Assembly (NCBI GenBank): GCA_023248635.1
Contig: JAHFED010000002.1
Coordinates: 146,180-210,179 of the forward strand
Reading direction: 5' to 3'
From: Myxococcales bacterium
Lineage (GTDB): Bacteria; Myxococcota; UBA727; VGSZ01
Length of the DNA: 64,000 nucleotides
A program made the position numbers and the translations under genes. The first letter of the stretch is position 1. Each line of letters starts with the position of its first letter. Positions 23,175-30,747 of the stretch are shown here, one piece after another. A model generated the notes under the pieces. It was given only the letters and a program-made list of their open reading frames with translations, was not told where the DNA came from and searched no databases.

Positions 23175-24635
23175 TCAGCGCGCCAGGGAGAGGATGCGCA
23201 CGCCCAGCTCGCCGTCGATCTCGACCAGCTCGCCTTTGCCGATGCGCTTGCCGTCGACGACGAGGTCGACGGGCTCGCCGGGAGCGCGGGAGAGCTCGAT
23301 GACCTGGCCCGCACGCAAGCCCATCACATCGGCGGCAGAGACCATGACCCGACCGAGCTCCACGACCATGGCAACGGTGACGTCGTCGAGGAGGCCAGCC
23401 GCCGAGGCGTTGGGGGCGCCGTCGTCTTCTTCGTAGTCGTCGGAGTGCTGGGCCTGCACATCAGGCTCGGGCCCCACTTTGGCCACACCCAGACTCGGGG
23501 GAGCGCCTCGCTGCACGTGCCGTCGTGACGCTTCGCGCAAGGCCGCAGCGTGGGCGCGCTCATCGACGACGCCGCCTGCAGAGAGACGCTTGGAGTCCTG
23601 GACCATGGCTTCTTCTCCGTTGTTCCCGTCGGACGGGAAGAGGATGCCCATCGCGCGCGGCGTACCGGCGGGGACGATGGTCTCGATGGCCACTTCATAA
23701 CGCCCTTCGGCGCCCACATTGAGAGTGCCGAGAATGGTGCCGTGGGCGCCGTCGCCGATGCGGCAGGTGACCTGTCCAGACAAGACCGAGGCGTTGTCGT
23801 CGTCGGCGGTATCGGCATCGCTCTTGCCGATGCGGGCGTCGGTGGTCTCGACCAGCACGATGTCGCCGGCGTCGAGACCTTCGAGATCACCCATGGCCAA
23901 GTCGAGGCGACCGACCTCGATGGAGAGGGGCGCTTTCAGCAAGCGCACGAGCTCTTTGCGATCGCCGTAGCTGAAGAGGAGGCGCTCTTTGGCCGGTCCG
24001 TCTTCGGGCCAGGTCGCCGGGAAATCCGATTCGATGAGGCCCGCTGGCAGGTAGAGACGCAGCACGCCGACGCGGTTGTCGACGAAGAGCTTGAAGCTCA
24101 AACACACCAGGCGGACGTCGACGTCGAAGCGGGCTTTGAGGGACTCGAGATTGCCGTGCAGGCCTTCGAGCTTGAGTCCGATCTGCCTTTCGCCGCCGAA
24201 GTTCTCCTGCACGATAGCCAGGGCCTTGAGCAACACGAAGGAGAAGACGCCTTCTTCGATCTCCGACAGCGGACGGTGCGCGTCGGATCCTTCAGACGTG
24301 CCTCCGAGCAGCTTGTCGATCGCGAGCTGCGCCGAAGGGAGATCGACCTCGATGAGGGCCTTGTCGGTCTTGGGGGACAACCCGAGGATGGAGCAGCAGC
24401 AGGGATCGGCGAGCAGGCGCGGAAGCGAACCGGGCTCGATCACCTTGATGCCATCGAACCAGACGTCGACGTCGACGTGGAGCACGGGCTCGAGGGCGTT
24501 CCTCAGCTTCTGTTTGAAGCCTTTTTCGAAAGGGGTCTGCGGAAAATGCGTCAAGAGCGTGTTCAGGACGCGCGCCTGCAGCCGCGACACCTGCGGCAAG
24601 CTCGACCACTTGAAGCGACGCAGCTTCTTGGCCAT
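23175..24635 (-). CDS. sctQ: Type III secretion C-ring protein SctQ (two SpoA domains)
   Basis: 486 residues. The C-terminal 75 residues are a typical SpoA/FliN domain: VTVAMVVELGRVMVSAADVM, GLRAGQVIELSRAPGEPVDLV, KRIGKGELVEIDGELGVRIL. An upstream SpoA-like segment around 235-335 reads LSIEVGRLDLAMGDLEGLDAGD, then a TCRIG/GTLNV strand pair. The N-terminal half matches the FliM/SctQ middle region only loosely (SEIEEGVFSFVLLKALAIV). An acidic, low-complexity linker (DDYEEDD) joins the two. SctQ forms the cytosolic sorting platform. It is the first gene of the minus-strand export block and is divergent from hisC. Confidence 0.85.
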   Translation of the reverse strand: MAKKLRRFKWSSLPQVSRLQARVLNTLLTHFPQTPFEKGFKQKLRNALEPVLHVDVDVWFDGIKVIEPGSLPRLLADPCCCSILGLSPKTDKALIEVDLPSAQLAIDKLLGGTSEGSDAHRPLSEIEEGVFSFVLLKALAIVQENFGGERQIGLKLEGLHGNLESLKARFDVDVRLVCLSFKLFVDNRVGVLRLYLPAGLIESDFPATWPEDGPAKERLLFSYGDRKELVRLLKAPLSIEVGRLDLAMGDLEGLDAGDIVLVETTDARIGKSDADTADDDNASVLSGQVTCRIGDGAHGTILGTLNVGAEGRYEVAIETIVPAGTPRAMGILFPSDGNNGEEAMVQDSKRLSAGGVVDERAHAAALREASRRHVQRGAPPSLGVAKVGPEPDVQAQHSDDYEEDDGAPNASAAGLLDDVTVAMVVELGRVMVSAADVMGLRAGQVIELSRAPGEPVDLVVDGKRIGKGELVEIDGELGVRILSLAR

Positions 24636-24800
24636 CGCTCAGGTCTTCTCCACGAGACAAAGCACGTCGACTCCCCGGGTCGTTGACCCAAGCGACGCTC
24701 GCTTAGCAGCGTTTCACGACGGAAGCGACCCGAATTGGCCGTCCGACCTCGAGCGAGGGCTCTCTAGCGGGCCATACGACGGCGCGCTATCGGAGGCGCG

Positions 24801-25925
24801 ATGCGTCCGCTCGTCGAGCCCCACCTGCAGAACCTCCCGGTCTATGTGGCGGGCAAACCCATTGAGGAGACCGAGCGCGAGTACGGCGTCTCCAACATCG
24901 CCAAGCTGGCCAGCAACGAAAACTGCCTCGGCGCCTCGCCCCTGGCCACCGAGGCCGTGCGGCAGGCCCTCGACAAGGGTCACCTCTACCCCGACGCCGG
25001 CGGCTACGCGCTCAAGGCGCGACTCGCCCGGCTCCACGACGTCGGCGCGGCCAACATCGTCTTGGGCAATGGCACCAACGAGATCATCACGCTGCTGTGT
25101 CGCGCTTTGCTCGGACGAGACGACGTGCTGCTCAACGCCTGGCCCAGTTTCGTCGTCTATCGCATCGGAGCGCGATCGCATGGCGTGCTCGAGCGCGTGG
25201 TTCCCCTGAAAGCCGGCGCCTACGACCTCGACAGCCTCGCCCAGGTTGCCGCCGCCGAGCGGGCCGTCAAGCTGGTGTTCCTGGCCAACCCCAACAACCC
25301 CACGGGCACCTGTTTCGGCAAAGACGAGCTCGACGCCTTCTTGCACAAGGTCCCCGCAGACGTCGTCGTCGTGCTCGACGAGGCTTACGCCGATTACGTG
25401 CGCCGCCCCGACTACCAAGATGGCGTCGCGGTCGTTTCGCGTCGCCCCCGCACCATGTTGTTGCGCACCTTCTCCAAGGTGTACGGGCTGGCGGCCTACC
25501 GCGTCGGCTACGGGGTCGGCGACCCGGAACTGGTGCGCCTGCTCGAGTCCCTGCGCGATCCCTTCAACGTCTCGTCTTTGGGGCAGGTCGCTGCCTTGGC
25601 CGCCATCGACGACGTCGAACACCTGGCGCGCAGTCGGGCCCACAACGCCACCGAGCTGCCGCGCCTGACCCGCGCGCTCGAGGCCCGGGGCATGAGCGTC
25701 GCGCCGTCGCAGGCCAACTTCGTGCTCGCCACCCTGCCCGAACGCCACCACCTGACAGCGGCGGCCCTCAACATCGAGCTGCTGAAGCGGGCGCTGATCG
25801 TTCGACCCGTCGCCAATTACGATCTCCCCGCGAGCCTGCGCATCACCGTCGGCACCGTCGGCGAAAACGATCGCCTCCTCGCTGCCCTCGACGCCATCTT
25901 CGCCGTCCCAAGCGCGGGGAGTTGA
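24801..25925 (+). CDS. hisC: Histidinol-phosphate aminotransferase
   Basis: 374-residue fold-type I PLP enzyme; ATG is preceded by GGAGGCGCG. It has the family features: KLASNENCLGASPLA, YPDAGGYALKARLA, LGNGTNEIITLL, FLANPNNPTGT, VVLDEAYADYV and the PLP lysine near residue 224 in RTFSKVYGLAAYRVGYGV. It converts histidinol phosphate to imidazole acetol phosphate in histidine synthesis and in some bacteria also transaminates aromatic precursors. No other his genes are here. It forms an operon with cmk, three nt downstream, and the VOC gene. Confidence 0.95.
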   Translation: MRPLVEPHLQNLPVYVAGKPIEETEREYGVSNIAKLASNENCLGASPLATEAVRQALDKGHLYPDAGGYALKARLARLHDVGAANIVLGNGTNEIITLLCRALLGRDDVLLNAWPSFVVYRIGARSHGVLERVVPLKAGAYDLDSLAQVAAAERAVKLVFLANPNNPTGTCFGKDELDAFLHKVPADVVVVLDEAYADYVRRPDYQDGVAVVSRRPRTMLLRTFSKVYGLAAYRVGYGVGDPELVRLLESLRDPFNVSSLGQVAALAAIDDVEHLARSRAHNATELPRLTRALEARGMSVAPSQANFVLATLPERHHLTAAALNIELLKRALIVRPVANYDLPASLRITVGTVGENDRLLAALDAIFAVPSAGS

Positions 25926-25928
25926 GCA

Positions 25929-26654
25929 GTGAGCGCACGTCCCCTGATCGTGGCCCTCGATGGACCCGCGGGTGCGGGCAAAAGCACCGTCGCGAAGCTC
26001 GTCGCTGAAAAGGCCGGGCTCGCGCTGGTCGACACCGGCGCCATCTACCGCACAGTCGCCCTGCTGGCCCTGCAACAGGGACTCTCTGTCGACGACGGCA
26101 ACGCCCTCGGTCGCATCGCCCAGACCCTGCCCGCACGCCTGCGCTTCGTCGTCGAAGGAGGCCACAACCGCGTCTTCCTGGACGGGCGCGAGCCGCCGGC
26201 ACCGGCGTCGACGCTGGAGATCACCGCCACCATTCGCAGCCCAGAGGTGTCAGCGGCGGCGTCGTCAGTGGCCCGGCATCCGGCGGTGCGCGCGGCCTTG
26301 CTCGAGCTGCAGCGGGCGCTGGGCCGCCGCGGCAAGGGCAGCGTGCTCGAGGGACGAGACATCGGCACCGTCGTCTTCCCCGACGCCGACGTGAAGGCTT
26401 TCGTCACCGCTTCTCCGCAGGAACGCGCGCGCCGGCGCATGAACGAGCTGAGCGAAAAGGGCCTGGCGGGCAACGAGAGCGAAGAGTCCGTGCTGCGCGA
26501 CATCATGGCCCGTGACAAGCAGGACGCCGAGCGCCCCGTGGCCCCCCTCAAGGCCGCCGATGACGCCGTCGTCGTCGACACCACCGGCAAGACCTTGCAG
26601 CAGGTCACCGACGAGATCCTCGCGCTGGTGAAACGCGCACGGGAGAAGCAATGA
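25929..26654 (+). CDS. cmk: Cytidylate kinase
   Basis: 241 residues from GTG. P-loop DGPAGAGKST at residues 11-20, NMP-binding DTGAIYRTVALL, the VLEGRDIGTVVFPDADVKAF signature, and lid region ASPQERARRRMNEL. Length and order match bacterial Cmk, which phosphorylates CMP and dCMP. The hisC-cmk order is common in Deltaproteobacteria-like genomes. The stop overlaps the next start by ATGA. Confidence 0.97.
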   Translation: MSARPLIVALDGPAGAGKSTVAKLVAEKAGLALVDTGAIYRTVALLALQQGLSVDDGNALGRIAQTLPARLRFVVEGGHNRVFLDGREPPAPASTLEITATIRSPEVSAAASSVARHPAVRAALLELQRALGRRGKGSVLEGRDIGTVVFPDADVKAFVTASPQERARRRMNELSEKGLAGNESEESVLRDIMARDKQDAERPVAPLKAADDAVVVDTTGKTLQQVTDEILALVKRAREKQ

Positions 26655-27049
26655 TTCGCGGACTGCGCACGGCTGTCTACTACGTCGAAGACCTCAAAGC
26701 GGCCACGCTCTGGTATCAGCAACTCGTGGGACATGAGCCCTATTTCAATACAGCCTACTACGTCGGCTTCAACGTCGGCGGCTTCGAGCTCGGCTTGCAC
26801 CCCATCGAGCGCCCCATCGTCAGGGGAGACAGCCCGGGTATCTACTGGGCCGTCGACGACGTCAACGCTGCCTGGGCCGCGCTGCTCGCTCGTGGAGCCA
26901 CCATCGACCGGGCTGTCGAAGACGTCGGCGGCGGCATTCGCCTCGCGACACTGAAGGATCCATGGGGCAATCTCCTCGGGATTATTGAAAACCCCAGCTT
27001 TCGCTTCAATGAAGCAGCTGTGGAACCGACGAAGCCCGCGTCACACTAA
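26651..27049 (+). CDS. VOC-family (glyoxalase/dioxygenase-like) protein
   Basis: 132 residues with a single vicinal-oxygen-chelate fold: RTAVYYVEDLKAATLWYQQL, VGFNVGGFELGLHP, GIYWAVDDVNAAWAALLARGA, then LATLKDPWGNLLGIIENP. The potential metal ligands (His in ELGLHP and Glu in GIIENP) are present, so a metal-dependent isomerase or resistance role is possible, but the substrate is unknown. It is translationally coupled to cmk and its last 4 nt overlap the convergent MshEN gene. Confidence 0.88.
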   Translation: MIRGLRTAVYYVEDLKAATLWYQQLVGHEPYFNTAYYVGFNVGGFELGLHPIERPIVRGDSPGIYWAVDDVNAAWAALLARGATIDRAVEDVGGGIRLATLKDPWGNLLGIIENPSFRFNEAAVEPTKPASH

Positions 27050-27903
27050 AGTGAACGCAGCCGGGTCAGGTATTCCTCACGGGTGAACACGCCGCGCTGC
27101 ACGCAGGCCTCGACCAGAAAACGCAGCAGGTGAGCGGTCTCGCGCATCATCAGCTCGGCGTCGGTGGGCGCCGTCTGCGGCGACGACCAGGGCTGGGGCT
27201 GTTGCTGGGGTGGCGGCGGCTGCTGTTGCTGCTGTTGCCATTGGGCCTGCACCATCGCCTGCACCTGGGCTTGGGCTTGCGCCTGCGCCGCGGTGCTTCG
27301 GGCCATGAGCTCCGCGAAGTCGGCCATCGGCGTTCCCACCCGATTGGTGGCGAAATGCGGGGGCGGCGGAGGCGGCGGAGGCTCGGGCGCGATGTCCTCG
27401 ATGACCCTGCGCATGCGCGGCGGCGGGCACGCGGCCGGATCGCCTTGGTGATAGCGGCGGATCGCCCACTCCACCTCCCGCTCGGGGGCCAACACCGTGC
27501 GAACGCGCGAACCGATGCGGAAGGCGATTTCGTCGAGGCCGCCGATGTTGGCGGGGTCCGACGTCGCCACGGTGAGGCCCTTGTCATCGCGATGGATGGG
27601 AAAGATGGCGTGCTTCACGCACAGCTCGTAGGAGATCTGCTTCTCGATGCCCGCTGCCAGCGCTTGCTCGGGCAAAGAGACCAAAGGAACGTTGAGCTGC
27701 TTCGATAGGCCCCGCCACAGCATCATCTCGTCGAGAAAACCGTTGCCGACCAGAATGTCGCCGAGCTTGCCCCCCCATTGGCGTTGGTGGGCAAGACCCG
27801 ACTGCAGCTGGTGCTCGTCGATGAGCCCGGCCTTCACCAACAAATCGCCAAGGCGGATGCGGGCCACCTGCCCACTGTAGGCGGTGCCGATGCCTTCTTC
27901 CAC
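27046..27903 (-). CDS. Stand-alone MshEN (GspE/PilB N-terminal) domain protein
   Basis: 285 residues from GTG 27903. Residues 15-155 form an MshEN domain: RLGDLLVKAGLIDEHQLQSG, GGKLGDILVGNGFLDEMML, LNVPLVSLPEQAL, then CVKHAIFPIHRDDKGLTVA and SDPANIGGLDEIAFRIG. No P-loop ATPase follows; instead there is a Pro-rich and Gln-rich linker (about residues 172-250) and a short helical tail, RFLVEACVQRGVFTREEYL. MshEN domains can bind c-di-GMP, but the RLGxxL motif details need alignment. A role as a nucleotide-sensing adaptor is an inference. The window's left edge carries a relative. Confidence 0.8.
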   Translation of the reverse strand: MEEGIGTAYSGQVARIRLGDLLVKAGLIDEHQLQSGLAHQRQWGGKLGDILVGNGFLDEMMLWRGLSKQLNVPLVSLPEQALAAGIEKQISYELCVKHAIFPIHRDDKGLTVATSDPANIGGLDEIAFRIGSRVRTVLAPEREVEWAIRRYHQGDPAACPPPRMRRVIEDIAPEPPPPPPPPHFATNRVGTPMADFAELMARSTAAQAQAQAQVQAMVQAQWQQQQQQPPPPQQQPQPWSSPQTAPTDAELMMRETAHLLRFLVEACVQRGVFTREEYLTRLRSL

Positions 27904-27956
27904 AAACCCGCCAGCAACAGTCCGCGGCGGCGGCGGGTGCGAGCTACATTCCGAAG

Positions 27957-29012
27957 GTGGCCGTCTATACGCCCCTGCCTCGTGGGTTGGTGAACACCAT
28001 GGCCGCCGTCTTCCCCGAGGTCAGCAAGGGGGGCGAGGTCGTCGACGTCGAAGGCATCCCGCAGGGCTCCATCAACACGACCTATCGGGTCACCGTCGGC
28101 GACGGTGGGGTGTGGTTTCTGCGCGTCAACGAGGGCAAGACCTTCGATGCTTTGCTGCACGAGCGCGACGTGCTGACGGCATTGTCCGACGTCGACGTCG
28201 GCGTCGTGACCCCACACATGGCCCTGTCGGTGCCGGGGGGCAGCTTCTTTCCCTTGGACATCGACGACGTGCGTCGCTGGGCTTGTTGGTTCAAAGCCTT
28301 GCCCGGACGTGACCTCGGGGTCTTCGAGGTCACGCCTGCCCACACCCTGCAGGTCGGCGCGGCCCTCGCCCGCTGCCACCGCGCCCTGCGAGCCTTCCGT
28401 CGACGACGGCGGAATCCCTTTGGCCTGCCTGTGGTTGAGTCGTGGTTGAGCTCTCTGCGGCGAACTCTGGGCTCGGTAATCGACAGCCCGCTGGGGGCGG
28501 TGATCGAGCGTTTGACGCAGGTGGTGAACCGGGTTCGACGACGACGACGTCCACTGCCCCTGGGCCTGGTGCACGGCGACCTCTTCGTCGACAACACCAA
28601 GTGGCACGACGCGCACCTGCGGGCGATCTTCGACTGGGAGATGGCGGGGCGCGATCACTTGGCGCTCGACGTCGCCATCGCTGTGTGTGCCTGGTCCTTC
28701 GGACGTGTCGGCGAACAGATGGTGCTCTCCGACGACAGCGCCGCCGCCCTCGTCGAGGGCTACCAGGGAGTGCGCCCCTTTTCGCCGTCGGAGCGGCGCG
28801 GCTTTTTCACGGAGCTCCAGCTCGCGGTCGCGCGCTTCACCACCAGTCGCATTCGCGATTTCGAGATCCCGCGCGACGTGTCCGTGCCCTCGGGCCGGGC
28901 GGCCAATGGCGTCGAACGCCGACACCTGGACTACCGTGATTTTCTCGCGCGCCTCGACGTCATCGAGGGACGCGGCGAGCGCGCGCTGCGCAGCACGCTG
29001 GGGCTGAGATGA
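27957..29012 (+). CDS. Homoserine kinase-like APH-fold phosphotransferase
   Basis: 351 residues from GTG. The N-terminus AVYTPLPRGLVNTMAAVFP plus EGIPQGSINTTYRV resembles ThrB of the APH superfamily. The catalytic loop LVHGDLFVDNTKW (Asp and Asn) and the metal Asp in AIFDWEMAGRD are intact. A basic stretch (RRRRRNPFG, RRRRRP) is unusual. The family phosphorylates homoserine or other small alcohols; related SrkA kinases act on proteins. No threonine genes are adjacent, so the substrate is not certain. It is divergent from the MshEN gene and 22 nt upstream of the M23 gene. Confidence 0.78.
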   Translation: MAVYTPLPRGLVNTMAAVFPEVSKGGEVVDVEGIPQGSINTTYRVTVGDGGVWFLRVNEGKTFDALLHERDVLTALSDVDVGVVTPHMALSVPGGSFFPLDIDDVRRWACWFKALPGRDLGVFEVTPAHTLQVGAALARCHRALRAFRRRRRNPFGLPVVESWLSSLRRTLGSVIDSPLGAVIERLTQVVNRVRRRRRPLPLGLVHGDLFVDNTKWHDAHLRAIFDWEMAGRDHLALDVAIAVCAWSFGRVGEQMVLSDDSAAALVEGYQGVRPFSPSERRGFFTELQLAVARFTTSRIRDFEIPRDVSVPSGRAANGVERRHLDYRDFLARLDVIEGRGERALRSTLGLR

Positions 29013-29034
29013 TGCCGAGTCCGGTGAAAAGACC

Positions 29035-29964
29035 ATGATCGCACTGCTCGCCTTTGTCTGCGCCCAGACGCCCTTGCTCGAGGTGAGCTGGGACCCAAGC
29101 ACGGCGCGCACCGGCAAGATCCTCGTCGTCGACGTCACCAGCCCGCCGGCGCTGGCGCCGATCCGCTCCATCAACGCCGAGCTCGATAACAAGTCAGGCG
29201 TCGCCCTGCCCATCAGCAGCGATGCCCACCACTGGCGCGTGCTGGTGCCGGTGGACATCGAGAGCAAGCTCGCGCCGCAGACCTTGCACATCGATGCCGT
29301 CCTCCGCGATGGCCGTAGCTCGACGTGGAAGAAGCCCGTCGCGCTGCGCGATGGTGGCTATGACAAGCGCGCCATCACCGTGGGCAAGCAGTTCACCAGC
29401 CCGTCGAAGCAGCAGAAGCAGCGGGCGGAGCGGGAGTCCGTGGTCCTCGCAGCGGCCCTGAAGATCAAGAGCGAGGAGCGCTTGTGGCGGGGCAGCTTCC
29501 AAAAGCCCACCCCCGGCGAACAGACGGCGCCCTTTGGGACCTTGCGTACCTACAACAAGGCACGGCGCGCGCGGCACCTCGGCTGGGACCTCGACGGCGA
29601 CGTCGGCGCACCCATCGTGGCGGCGGGGAGCGGGCGGGTGCTGCTGGCGTCGGAGCGCTTTTATTCCGGCGGCACTGTGTTGCTCGATCATGGTCAGGGG
29701 CTGATGACGATGTACTTCCACATGTCCCGCATCGACGTCGTCACGGGCGGCGTGGTGCAAAAGGGCCAGGGCCTCGGCGCCGTCGGTGCATCGGGACAGG
29801 TCACCGGCCCTCATTTGCATTTCTCGGTGCGCCTCGGCGGCCTCTACGTCGACCCCAGACAGTTCCTGGGCCTCGACTTCAGCGACGACGCCGACGATCA
29901 GGCACCAAGGTTGCCGACTGCGACCAGCCCTTCTCCCGCCTTGGCCGCGACGCCGGCGCGCTGA
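29035..29964 (+). CDS. Secreted M23 (LytM) metallopeptidase
   Basis: 309 residues with a short signal peptide (MIALLAFVCAQTP). An N-terminal beta domain of about 120 residues is followed by the LytM domain: PFGTLRTYNKARRARHLGWD with the HxxxD zinc ligands, LDHGQGLMTMYFHMS, and GPHLHFSVR with the HxH ligand. All metal ligands are present, so a peptidoglycan endopeptidase activity is likely. The last 67 nt overlap the convergent inner-membrane protein gene, and the disordered C-terminal tail (TATSPSPALAATPA) falls in that overlap. Confidence 0.92.
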   Translation: MIALLAFVCAQTPLLEVSWDPSTARTGKILVVDVTSPPALAPIRSINAELDNKSGVALPISSDAHHWRVLVPVDIESKLAPQTLHIDAVLRDGRSSTWKKPVALRDGGYDKRAITVGKQFTSPSKQQKQRAERESVVLAAALKIKSEERLWRGSFQKPTPGEQTAPFGTLRTYNKARRARHLGWDLDGDVGAPIVAAGSGRVLLASERFYSGGTVLLDHGQGLMTMYFHMSRIDVVTGGVVQKGQGLGAVGASGQVTGPHLHFSVRLGGLYVDPRQFLGLDFSDDADDQAPRLPTATSPSPALAATPAR

Positions 29965-30731
29965 AGTGCCAGCCCCTCGGCCGAGCGGGATCGCAGGCGC
30001 CCCTCGTAGTCCTTCAGCGGAAAGAGATCGACCTCGGCGGCGCCGTGGCTGCCCGTGGCGTCGTAGTCGAAGGGGTCGTCGGCGTCGCGGATGAGGCGCA
30101 GCATGTAGATGAAGATCAAACCGACGACGGGAACCACGATGGCTTCGGCGAGCGCGGTCTTGAACTTGGCCACCATCACGATGAAGACCGAGAGGCCCAC
30201 CAGCGTGTCGAGGAGGGCATAGCCCGTCTGCAGGAAGGTGGTCTTCAGGATCACGTCCATGCGCGTCAGCTGCTTGCGCGCACCCCACAGCTCCGACTGC
30301 GCCCGCGAGGCCGACCAGGCGCCGACGCTCTCCAATTTTTCGACGTGCACTGCGCAGACGCCGATGGCGGCGTGCACCGACGAAAAGGCACTCTGCTTGG
30401 TGAGCCAACGCATGACGGCCTCGATGAGGGCGACGACGGCCTGGCGCATTTCGACGTCGTCGAGGCCCTTGGCGCGCGCGCCCGACACCAGCGTCTCTTC
30501 GAGGTTTTCGAGGGTGCACGCCAGGTCACCCGGCAGCTTCTCGCTCTCTTTGTAATCGGCCATCACGCCGGAGAGCATGAAGCCCGTGAGAAAGACGGCG
30601 CCGGTGAGCACGACGCCGACGTCGCCGAATTCGATCAGGCCCTCGAAGCCGAGGTAGCGAAAGAGGAGCTTCAAGATGAGCAGTGCGCACACGATTGGCA
30701 GCGTGCTCAGCATCAGACGCCATTTGCGCAT
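29898..30731 (-). CDS. Inner-membrane protein, last gene of the Glt-like locus
   Basis: ATG 30731 starts 277 residues (an upstream ATG at 30818 is in a Ser/Arg-rich stretch of the preceding gene region). Two N-terminal helices (STLPIVCALLILKLLF and VVLTGAVFLTGFMLSGVM), a soluble middle of about 110 residues, and two helices near 175-220. The motif FLTGFMLSGVMADYKESEKLP suggests a DUF4239/bestrophin-like membrane family, but I am not sure. It is 16 nt downstream of the TPR gene in the same direction, and is the last of ten. Its 3' end overlaps the M23 gene. Confidence 0.7.
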   Translation of the reverse strand: MRKWRLMLSTLPIVCALLILKLLFRYLGFEGLIEFGDVGVVLTGAVFLTGFMLSGVMADYKESEKLPGDLACTLENLEETLVSGARAKGLDDVEMRQAVVALIEAVMRWLTKQSAFSSVHAAIGVCAVHVEKLESVGAWSASRAQSELWGARKQLTRMDVILKTTFLQTGYALLDTLVGLSVFIVMVAKFKTALAEAIVVPVVGLIFIYMLRLIRDADDPFDYDATGSHGAAEVDLFPLKDYEGRLRSRSAEGLALQRAGVAAKAGEGLVAVGNLGA

Positions 30732-30747
30732 GGGGCCCCCGTCGACG

